From assembly GCF_000955805.1 (NCBI RefSeq), contig NZ_JYOA01000007.1, positions 288,732 through 352,731 of the forward strand: DNA of 64,000 nt, given 5' to 3'. The translations under genes and the position numbers were made by a program. The notes beneath the pieces were generated by a model. The model was given only the letters and a program-made list of their open reading frames with translations. It had not been told where the DNA came from and ran no database searches. This stretch comes from Pseudomonas sp. 21. Its GTDB lineage: Bacteria; Pseudomonadota; Gammaproteobacteria; Pseudomonadales; Pseudomonadaceae. This document shows positions 49,807 to 57,029 of the stretch, piece after piece. Within the stretch, counting starts at the first letter, position 1. Each line of letters opens with the position of its first letter.

Positions 49807-51087
49807 TCAGGCCAGTTCGTCGAAGCACTCGGCCAGGATGGCCAGGCCTTTTTCCAGCTGCGCGTCAGGGATGGTGACGGGCATCAGGAAGCGGATCACG
49901 TTGTAGTAGGTACCGCAGGAGAGCAGGATCAGACCTTTCTCACGGGCACGAACCACGATCTTGCTGACCAGTTCAGCGGCCGGCTTGTTGTGATCGCCGC
50001 CTTCGAACAGCTCGATGGCGATCATCGAACCCAGGCCACGAACGTCGCCGATTACCTTGTGCTTGGCCTGGATGTCGCGCAGACCCGCCTTCAGGCTTTC
50101 GCCAACGGCTTGCGAACGCTCCAGCAGCTTCTCTTCGTCGAACACTTTCAGCACGGCCAGGGCCGCGGCGCAAGCGATCGGGCTACCGGCGTAGGTGCCG
50201 CCCAGGCCGCCGGGAGCGATGGCGTCCATGATTTCGGCTTTGCCGGAAACACCGGAGATCGGGAAACCACCGCCAACGGACTTGGCGAAGGTGGTCAGGT
50301 CCGGAACGATACCCAGTTGCTCGGTGGCGAAGAAGGTGCCGGTACGGCCAGCGCCAGTCTGCACTTCGTCAGCGATCAGCAGGATGCCGTGCTCGTCGCA
50401 CAGGGCGCGCAGGCGCTGCATGAAGGCCTTGGAGTTGACGTAGAAGCCACCCTCGCCCTGAACCGGCTCGATGATGATGGCAGCGATGTCGCGCGGCTGA
50501 GCGTCGTTCTTGAAGATGCGCTCGATGCTGGCGATCGACTCGTCTTCGCTCACGCCGTGCAGTTCGCACGGAGCCAGGGCGCGGAAGATGCCGCCCGGCA
50601 TCAGGCCCATGCCAGCGGAGTACGGAACGACCTTGCCGGTCAGGCCCAGGGTCATCATGGTACGACCGTGGTAGGCGCCGGTGAAGGCGATCACGCCGGC
50701 ACGGCCGGTGGCGGCACGGGCGATCTTGACGGCGTTCTCAACGGCTTCGGAGCCGGAGGTGACCAGCAGGGTCTTCTTCGGGAAGTTGCCCGGAACGCGC
50801 TTGGCGATCTCTTCGGCCAGCTCGATGTAGGGCTCGTACGCCAGCACCTGGAAGCAGGTGTGGGTCAGCTTGGTCAGTTGTTCCTGAACGGCGGCAACCA
50901 CTTTCGGGTGCAGGTGACCGGTGTTCAGTACGGCAATGCCGCCGGCGAAGTCGATGTACTCACGACCTTCGACGTCCCACACGGTGGAGTTCTCGGCGCG
51001 CTCGGCGACGACCGGGTGGATCTGGCCTACACCGCGCGGTACGGCGGCCTGACGACGTTGCAGCAGGGATTCGTTGGTTTTGCTCAT
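49807..51087 (-). CDS. gabT: 4-aminobutyrate aminotransferase
   Basis: A 426-residue PLP enzyme that moves the amino group of 4-aminobutyrate to 2-oxoglutarate, giving succinate semialdehyde. LLVTSGSEAVENAVKIARA and the PLP lysine region DLTTFAKSVGGGFPISGV are clear, with LLIADEVQTGAGRTG for the ring contact. GAGG lies before the ATG. The upstream gene gabD oxidises its product, so the pair completes GABA breakdown to succinate. Confidence 0.95.
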   Translation of the reverse strand: MSKTNESLLQRRQAAVPRGVGQIHPVVAERAENSTVWDVEGREYIDFAGGIAVLNTGHLHPKVVAAVQEQLTKLTHTCFQVLAYEPYIELAEEIAKRVPGNFPKKTLLVTSGSEAVENAVKIARAATGRAGVIAFTGAYHGRTMMTLGLTGKVVPYSAGMGLMPGGIFRALAPCELHGVSEDESIASIERIFKNDAQPRDIAAIIIEPVQGEGGFYVNSKAFMQRLRALCDEHGILLIADEVQTGAGRTGTFFATEQLGIVPDLTTFAKSVGGGFPISGVSGKAEIMDAIAPGGLGGTYAGSPIACAAALAVLKVFDEEKLLERSQAVGESLKAGLRDIQAKHKVIGDVRGLGSMIAIELFEGGDHNKPAAELVSKIVVRAREKGLILLSCGTYYNVIRFLMPVTIPDAQLEKGLAILAECFDELA

Positions 51088-51288
51088 AGCTTCCTCAGTG
51101 GCCGCTCATCGGGCGACCGGATCAAAGGATGAAAGCGGGGAGAAGCCTCACGCGACAGCATACGATGATCGACTGTCGTGGAACTTGCGGCCCGCCAGAC
51201 GGGTTGTCCGGTGCTACCACCGGAAAACGCCGACGCGAAGGTGGCTGTCAGCTCTTGCCTGCCACCTCGCGCCCACGGAAAAAACGGA
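51088..51288. other. gabD-gabT intergenic region
   Basis: 201 bases with a hairpin TCCGGTG-CTAC-CACCGGA at 51207-51224. The arms lack a T-run, so it looks more like an mRNA processing or stabilising hairpin than a terminator. Confidence 0.4.
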
Positions 51289-52740
51289 TCAGATACCGCC
51301 GAGGCAGAGGTATTTGACTTCGAGGTAGTCCTCGATGCCGTACTTCGAACCTTCGCGACCCAGGCCCGAGGCCTTGATGCCGCCGAACGGCGCGACTTCG
51401 TTGGAGATCAGGCCGGTGTTGATACCCACCATGCCGTATTCCAGCTGCTCGGCGACGCGGAACACGCGGGCCAGGTCGCGGGCGTAGAAGTAGGAAGCCA
51501 GGCCGAACTCGGTGTCGTTGGACATGGCGATGACTTCGGCCTCGTCCTTGAAGCGGAACACCGGCGCCAGCGGGCCGAAGGTCTCGTCCTTGGACACCAG
51601 GGCGGACTTCGGTACGTCGACCAGGATGGTCGGCTCGAAGAAGGTGCCACCCAGGGCGTGCGGCTTGCCGCCAGTGAGGACCTTGGCGCCCTTGGAAACG
51701 GCGTCGGCGATGTGCTCTTCGACCTTGGCGACAGCCTTGGAATCGATCAGCGGGCCGGTGGTGACGCCCTGCTCCAGGCCGTTGCCGATGTTCAGCTTGG
51801 CCACCGCGACTTTCAGCTTCTCGACGAAGGCGTCATACACACCGTCCTGAACGTACAGGCGGTTGGCGCAGACGCAGGTCTGGCCGTTGTTGCGGTACTT
51901 GGAGATCAGCGCGCCTTCGACGGCAGCGTCCAGGTCGGCATCGTCGAACACGATGAACGGCGCGTTGCCGCCCAGTTCCAGGGACACTTTCTTGATGTCC
52001 TTGGCGCATTCGGCCATCAGCTGGCGACCGATCTCGGTGGAGCCGGTGAAAGTCAGCTTGCGCACGATCGGGTTGCTGGTCAGCTCGCCGCCGACTTCGC
52101 CGGCGCTGCCGGTAACCACGCTGAACACGCCTTTCGGAATGCCGGCGCGCTCGGCCAGCTCGGCCAGGGCCAGGGCGGAGTACGGAGTCTGCGAAGCAGG
52201 CTTGAGCACCATGGTGCAGCCGGCGGCCAGGGCCGGACCGGCTTTACGGGTGATCATCGCGGACGGGAAGTTCCACGGGGTGATGGCCGCGGTCACGCCG
52301 ATCGGCTGCTTGATCACGATGATGCGCTTGTCGGGCTGGTGGCCCGGAATGGTGTCGCCGTAGATGCGCTTGGCTTCTTCACCGAACCACTCGAGGAAGG
52401 AGGCAGCGTAGGCGATCTCGCCCTTGGCTTCGGCCAGCGGCTTGCCCTGCTCGATGGTCATCAGGCGAGCCAGGTCGTCCTGGTTCGCGATCATCAGGTC
52501 GAACCACTTGCGCAGCTTGTTGGCGCGCTCTTTCGCGGTCAGTGCACGCCAGGCCGGCAGGGCCTTGTCGGCGGCTTCGATGGCACGACGGGTTTCGTCG
52601 GCGCCCATCTTCGGCACGGTGCCGATGATCTCGTTGGTGGCCGGGTTGTTCACGTTGATGGTCTTGCCGTTGTCGGCATCGACCCAGGAACCGTCAATGT
52701 AAGCCTGTTGGCGGAACAGCTTGGCATCATTGAGTTGCAT
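51289..52740 (-). CDS. gabD: Succinate-semialdehyde dehydrogenase
   Basis: A 483-residue aldehyde dehydrogenase. The catalytic Glu is in LELGGNAPFIVFDDAD and the Cys in NNGQTCVCANRLYV. The NADP-site block PWNFPSAMITRKAGPALAAG is typical of GabD. It converts succinate semialdehyde to succinate. AAGGAG lies 7 bases before the ATG. It is upstream of gabT on the same strand, 201 bases apart. Confidence 0.95.
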   Translation of the reverse strand: MQLNDAKLFRQQAYIDGSWVDADNGKTINVNNPATNEIIGTVPKMGADETRRAIEAADKALPAWRALTAKERANKLRKWFDLMIANQDDLARLMTIEQGKPLAEAKGEIAYAASFLEWFGEEAKRIYGDTIPGHQPDKRIIVIKQPIGVTAAITPWNFPSAMITRKAGPALAAGCTMVLKPASQTPYSALALAELAERAGIPKGVFSVVTGSAGEVGGELTSNPIVRKLTFTGSTEIGRQLMAECAKDIKKVSLELGGNAPFIVFDDADLDAAVEGALISKYRNNGQTCVCANRLYVQDGVYDAFVEKLKVAVAKLNIGNGLEQGVTTGPLIDSKAVAKVEEHIADAVSKGAKVLTGGKPHALGGTFFEPTILVDVPKSALVSKDETFGPLAPVFRFKDEAEVIAMSNDTEFGLASYFYARDLARVFRVAEQLEYGMVGINTGLISNEVAPFGGIKASGLGREGSKYGIEDYLEVKYLCLGGI

Positions 52741-53397
52741 GACCTGTCTCCTTTCGAGGAAAGCCTGTGGACGACGGGTCTACCTCGAGTCCCCGCCTGC
52801 CTTGTTGTCTGGATGGGAGAGACCGCGGTCTCTGCCGTTCATTCGTCCCGGCCGACCAGTATCGACGCCGGATGCGAATGGCGCCTCTGCATGGAGGCGA
52901 CGCCAGGCGAACGGCTCTTAGTTCGCTCGGCATGCGGACACGAAAAAACGCAGGCCGGGGTCATTGCCCGGTCTGGTTGAACTCGTTCACGCACAGATTC
53001 CCGGGCTCGGCCCAGGAGTACGACTGCCCTACAACCTTCCGGTACGCTGATCGACGGAAGCCGCACGGAGACCTGTCACAAGGGACATGCGGTGGGTGCA
53101 ACGGAAGACTGTCATCCCGCAGGCTGATGGCCGGCTGGTGTGATGCCAATTCTCCGGTCTCCTGTTGTTGTGATGGGGAGGCGTTTGAAATCTCAAACGA
53201 ATCCTAGGGCCCTCGACTGCAAAGGGCAATAGCTCGTTCGACAAAACCAACGAAGGTATCCGCTTGCAGGGGGTTTTCGGAGGATTTCTACCGACAAGCG
53301 GCTGTTTTCGTTCGATATCATGAACGAGCGTACCTGCATTGGACGCCTGCACGGGAGATGCGTATGATTGCCGCCTGCCGCGCCAGCCGCGGCATAC
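52741..53397. other. Long intergenic region upstream of gabD with several palindromes
   Basis: About 650 bases without a supported gene. It contains AGAGACCGCGGTCTCT (52818-52833, perfect 16-bp palindrome), CGCCTC-TGCATG-GAGGCG (52882-52899) and CGTTTGA-AATC-TCAAACG (53182-53199, perfect 7-bp arms). The gabD promoter and its operators probably lie here. The right end holds the tRNA promoter. Confidence 0.5.
53339..53368 (+). promoter_or_regulatory. Probable sigma-70 promoter of tRNA-Arg
   Basis: -35 TTGGAC (53339-53344), 18-base spacer, -10 TATGAT (53363-53368), then a GC-rich discriminator TGCCGCC. GC-rich discriminators are typical of stringently controlled stable-RNA promoters. The tRNA begins about 23 bases after the predicted start. 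Confidence 0.6.
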
Positions 53398-53474
53398 GCA
53401 CCAGTAGCTCAGCTGGATAGAGTACTGCCCTCCGAAGGCAGGGGTCGTGGGTTCGAATCCCGCCTGGTGCGCCA
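53398..53474 (+). tRNA. tRNA-Arg (anticodon CCG)
   Basis: A 77-base cloverleaf with encoded CCA. Acceptor GCACCAG pairs with CTGGTGC. The D arm contains AGCTCAGCTGGATAGAGT, the anticodon stem-loop is CTGCC-CTCCGAA-GGCAG giving anticodon CCG, and the T loop is GGTTCGAATCC. It reads the codon CGG. No duplicated 3' end that would mark an integrated element was seen in this window. Confidence 0.95.
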
Positions 53475-53521
53475 TCTAACTGGTTTCGAATTGCTTCAGA
53501 AAGTCTGCGAAACCGCCTGAA

Positions 53522-53545
53522 AAGCCCGCCCTGAGCGGGCTTTCC
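53522..53545 (+). terminator. Terminator after tRNA-Arg
   Basis: AAGCCCGC (53522-53529), loop CCTGA, GCGGGCTT (53535-53542), then TCC. It lies about 50 bases past the tRNA. Confidence 0.8.
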
Positions 53546-53688
53546 TGTTTCTGGCGGTCAACTCCGCGTAGGCCAGGCCTTCAGGCGGCCTTCAAGGCCA
53601 GGAAGACCCTCGACGCCCGACGATTCCTCTTCGCCATACAAGGTTGTATAAGCCTTGCGCCATCGCGCGAGAAAAGGACAAACCGCCC

Positions 53689-54282
53689 ATGCTCCGGCTC
53701 CTGCTGCCAGCCCTGCTGCTGACCCTTGCCGGCTGCGCCACCAAGCCTCCGGCGCACCCCGAAAACCTCTGCGAGATCTTCCGCGAAAAGCCGAAATGGC
53801 ATGAAGCGGCGCTGCAGGTGCAAAAGCGCTGGGGCGGAACGATCCAGGTGCCCATGGCGATGATGTACCAGGAGTCCTCCTTCAAGCACGACGCCCTGCC
53901 GCCGCGTTACTACTTCCTCGGCTTCATTCCCTGGGGCCGGGTCAGTTCCGCCTACGGCTACGCCCAGGCCAAGGACGAGACGTGGGCGGACTACAAGAAG
54001 GAAGCCGGCGGCTGGGGCGCCGACCGCGACGACTTCGCCGACGCACTGGACTTCATGGGCTAGTACATGAACAAGACCTACAGCGTAAACCGCGTCTCCA
54101 AGTGGGACGCCTACGGCCAGTACCTGAACTACCACGAGGGCTGGGGTGGCTACCGCCAGCGCAGCTATGACGCCAAGCCGTGGCTGAAGACGGTGTCGCA
54201 GAAGGTCCAGACGCGCGCCTCGCTGTACGGCGCCCAGTACAAGAGTTGCGAGCAGGAATTGTCCGGCGGCGGCTGGTTCTAG
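53689..54282 (+). pseudogene. Lytic transglycosylase-like lipoprotein, broken by one in-frame TAG
   Basis: A lipoprotein of about 197 codons with lipobox LTLAGC (Cys about residue 13). Its SLT-like core is seen in PMAMMYQESSFKHDA, with the predicted catalytic Glu in QESS, and in SSAYGYAQAKDETWADYK. The frame stops at TAG (54061-54063) after ALDFMG and continues in the same frame with YMNKTYSVNRVSKWDAYGQY and NYHEGWGGY. The family usually has Trp at this place, so one G to A change (TGG to TAG) explains the break. Both halves keep normal codon use, pointing to a recent mutation, amber readthrough or a sequencing error. I start at the ATG at 53689. Confidence 0.82.
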
Positions 54283-54317
54283 CGACCCCGAATGTTCACG
54301 CTACAGCGCAGGAGCAC

Positions 54318-55043
54318 TCAGCGCCCCATGATCCGCCGGTACTCGTCGCGGTATTCCTCGTAAGGCAGGTTGCGACGCTGCAGCTCCATCAGCTGCTGCT
54401 CCTGGCTCAGCGGGCGGGAGACGTGGGCAACGGTTTCCGCCGCGGTCGGAGAGACCGGCTGCGGCACCGCCTCGGGCGGCTGCGCCGGCGTGGTGGCGGG
54501 CAGTGGCGCCGGCAGGCTGCGGGACGGGCGGGCGACCAGCAGGGCGCTGGTGATCTCTTCGACTATCTGCTCGGACACCGCGCTGACTTCGGAGGAACCC
54601 ATGGTGGTGAACAGGTCGCCATCGGCTTCGCTTTCGTAGCGGCGCGAGGCAAGCAGCTGGCCGGTCAGGCCGTCGTGGTAGCGCACGGTGGAGGTGATCC
54701 ACTCCTCCTCGCCACTGCCGGGACGGTTGTTGGCGTTGTGCCCGGCGCCGACCTCGATCACGACCAGGGTGGACAGGGTGTCGGTGGCGCGTGGTTCGCC
54801 GTCCTGCTCGGTGAGCTGGTAGTCGGCCGAGCCGGCCTCGTCGCGCAGTGCCTCGCGCCAGCTGGCCTTCAGCGCGCCCCAGCGCGGATTGGCCGCCACC
54901 GTGGCGTCGGGCTGGAAGTTCACCACCATCACGTGGCGGGTGTCGCGGTAGAGGGAAATGGGCGCGGTGCGGTCATCCCGGCGGACGTCCGAAGAACATC
55001 CACAGAGCAGGGAGACGGCCAGGGCGAGCGTGACGTAGCGCAT
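54318..55043 (-). CDS. Predicted lipoprotein with SHOCT-like C terminus
   Basis: A 241-residue protein with signal peptide and lipobox SLLCGC (Cys about 16). The central region (about 30-165) looks like a beta-rich periplasmic domain. A Pro-rich linker (about 170-205) leads to LSQEQQLMELQRRNLPYEEY, which resembles a SHOCT oligomerisation motif. Function is unknown. It converges on the broken transglycosylase gene. Confidence 0.75.
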   Translation of the reverse strand: MRYVTLALAVSLLCGCSSDVRRDDRTAPISLYRDTRHVMVVNFQPDATVAANPRWGALKASWREALRDEAGSADYQLTEQDGEPRATDTLSTLVVIEVGAGHNANNRPGSGEEEWITSTVRYHDGLTGQLLASRRYESEADGDLFTTMGSSEVSAVSEQIVEEITSALLVARPSRSLPAPLPATTPAQPPEAVPQPVSPTAAETVAHVSRPLSQEQQLMELQRRNLPYEEYRDEYRRIMGR

Positions 55044-55120
55044 GGTGCTTTCTCTTTATTGTCTGGCCAGCATTCTGCCAGCCAATCATGACGCCCGGAT
55101 ATCGTCCGAAGGTCAGTCCT

Positions 55121-55300
55121 CTACCAGTCCTCGTCGTCCAGGCCCGGCTGGTACTCCTCCGCGTCGTCGTCCTCTTCGTGATCGCCGGGCGAGTCCTCGA
55201 AGAACGCCGCATCCTCCTCCAGCAGGCCGTCGAGGTCGTCATCGAGGTCCAGCAGGTGGTCGTGTTCGGGCTCGTGGAGGTCGAGGTCTTCGTCAGTCAT
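55121..55300 (-). CDS. Small highly acidic protein, function unknown
   Basis: A 59-residue protein composed largely of Asp, Glu and Leu (DEDLDLHEPEHDHLLDLDDD; ending GLDDEDW). No domain is recognised. The frame is open 13 codons before the ATG at 55300, but those residues look non-coding. The ribosome site is weak. Acidic composition could suit DNA mimicry, metal binding or a chaperone role, none of which can be shown. Confidence 0.55.
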   Translation of the reverse strand: MTDEDLDLHEPEHDHLLDLDDDLDGLLEEDAAFFEDSPGDHEEDDDAEEYQPGLDDEDW

Positions 55301-55475
55301 GGCCGGTCTTTCGTGGGGGGAAACGGGGAAGGAATTCACAGTATAAGTCGCGCCGCGGGAGGATGACGCTCCCGTGACGGCGGACGGCGCTTTCCGGCCT
55401 TGCCGGATCGCGATTCGTCCACGATTCTCTATGAACCACGGGCATCGCGCCGTGAACGACGAACAGGGGGTAGGA

Positions 55476-55910
55476 ATGAAGACTGTGGCTCAGCTGTTGA
55501 ACGCCAAGGCGGACCAGCAGGTTTACACCATCGCCCCGGATGCGCTGGTGATCGATGCACTGCGCCTGATGGCGGAGAAGAACCTCGGCGGCCTGCCGGT
55601 GGTGGAGGCCAACCAACTGGTCGGCTTCTTCAGTGAGCGCGACTACGCCCGGCGCCTGGCGCTCAAGGGGCGCAACTCGGAAGACACACCGATCAGCGCG
55701 GTGATGACCGCGCCGGTGATCACCGTGGACACCCACCTGAACGTCGACAAGTGCATGGGCATCATGACCGAGCGCCACCTGCGCCACCTGCCGGTGGTGG
55801 AGAATGGCGAGCTGCTCGGGCTGCTGTCCATCGGCGACCTGGTGAAGGCCGCCATCGCCGAACAGGCCGCGCTGATCCAGCAACTGGAACAGTACATCCG
55901 CGGCGAGTGA
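55476..55910 (+). CDS. CBS-domain pair protein
   Basis: A 144-residue protein consisting of two CBS domains (about 7-65 and 72-130): LMAEKNLGGLPVVEANQLVG and MTERHLRHLPVVENGELLGL. CBS pairs bind adenine nucleotides and sense energy state. Stand-alone versions regulate partner proteins that are not evident here. The ATG at 55476 starts the first domain. It converges on the phosphatase gene, 16 bases apart. Confidence 0.85.
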   Translation: MKTVAQLLNAKADQQVYTIAPDALVIDALRLMAEKNLGGLPVVEANQLVGFFSERDYARRLALKGRNSEDTPISAVMTAPVITVDTHLNVDKCMGIMTERHLRHLPVVENGELLGLLSIGDLVKAAIAEQAALIQQLEQYIRGE

Positions 55911-55926
55911 TCGCCCCGGCGGTCGC

Positions 55927-56664
55927 TCAGCGCGCGGCCGCCGTTTCCACTTCACCGCTGTGCATGTCGACGAGGCTCAGGCAGCCGTCGGCATAGCCGC
56001 TGCCCGTGTCGATGTAGTGGGTATTACCCAGCGGGCGCACGGCGCTCTGCGCGGTATGGCCGACGTACAGGCGCTCCAGCCCGGCAATGACCGTGGCGTC
56101 TTCCTTCTCGATTCGCGTGCGTGCCCACATCGCAAGGCCGACGGCGTTGCGCCGGGCGCTTTCACCCAGCTCGCCGGCCAGCGCGGCAACGCCGCTGTCC
56201 CAGTCCGGAAAGGCCGGTGATACCGGCGCCTCGGCGTGCACGATGCCGGCGCGACGGCCCTCCCCCAGTTCGACTTCGATCACCAGCGGCAACTGCTGCA
56301 GCCGCCGGGCGATGCGCTCGCGGGTCACCGGGGTGAGCTTGTACAGCCAGGTGCCGCCATTGCGGAAGTGCAGGTCGCGGTCATCGCCGGCCAGCACCAC
56401 ATCGATCACCAACTGCTCGTGATTACCGCGCACCGAGGCGAACCAGGGCTTGGCCAGCCACTCGAGCACCTGCGGCGAATAGGGCCCGCGATCCACCAGA
56501 TCGCCGGCGGCGAACAGGCGGTCGGCGGCCGGATCGAATCCGACCTGGCCGAGCAGACGCTGCAGCAATTCGAAATGGCCGTGCACATCCCCCACCACGA
56601 AGTCGCGGCCGCGCGGGTTACGCGGGAAGCGTTGCAGGGGTTGCTCCGGCAAGAGCGTATTCAT
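55927..56664 (-). CDS. PphA-like metallophosphatase
   Basis: A 245-residue calcineurin-type phosphoesterase. The metal-binding motifs GDVHGH, GDLVDRGP and GNHE appear in order, with later histidines in VHAEAP and YVGHTAQ. It resembles serine/threonine protein phosphatases of the PphA/B type and, more distantly, ApaH. The ATG at 56664 has GGAG 6 bases upstream and is preferred over 56685. Confidence 0.87.
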   Translation of the reverse strand: MNTLLPEQPLQRFPRNPRGRDFVVGDVHGHFELLQRLLGQVGFDPAADRLFAAGDLVDRGPYSPQVLEWLAKPWFASVRGNHEQLVIDVVLAGDDRDLHFRNGGTWLYKLTPVTRERIARRLQQLPLVIEVELGEGRRAGIVHAEAPVSPAFPDWDSGVAALAGELGESARRNAVGLAMWARTRIEKEDATVIAGLERLYVGHTAQSAVRPLGNTHYIDTGSGYADGCLSLVDMHSGEVETAAAR

Positions 56665-57029
56665 TGCCAACTCCAGTGCTTTCAAGTGACCAGCTTATCA
56701 GCTGCACATTGCGTTCCAGCGGCACTGCGACGAAAGCCGCGCCGCTCGGCCGACCTGCTGCTGACCCACTGCTGCCCAGGCAGCGACGGCCCAGCATGGA
56801 GTGTTGCCCCAGCAGCACAGCGGTCGCACATCCCAACAAAATCACTTTTATATCAGCAACTTACCGACAACAGAGAAAGCGGTACGGATGTTGCGATGTC
56901 CCCGGCAAGCCTTTCGGCCTTCATCACGCGTGAGCCAGCACAAGAGCAACGCAATAACAGCTTCATGCCTTGCGGCGACGACCGAGCACCACAGAGCCAG
57001 CCGTCCTTTCGCCGCCCCCTGGGGACACC
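56665..57029 (+). promoter_or_regulatory. Upstream region of the TonB receptor with shared 18-bp motif
   Basis: 365 bases. It holds CTGCTGACCCACTGCTGC at 56758-56775 and CAGCAGCAC at 56810-56818. The same two elements occur upstream of the SsuD-like gene at 62126-62143 and 62169-62177. Probably the binding site of a common activator. No gene is supported within the region. Confidence 0.6.

Noticed and set aside
53398-53474. tRNA-Arg as an integration site of a mobile element
   Set aside because: No duplicate of the tRNA 3' end and no integrase gene was seen in the 10 kb to the right.
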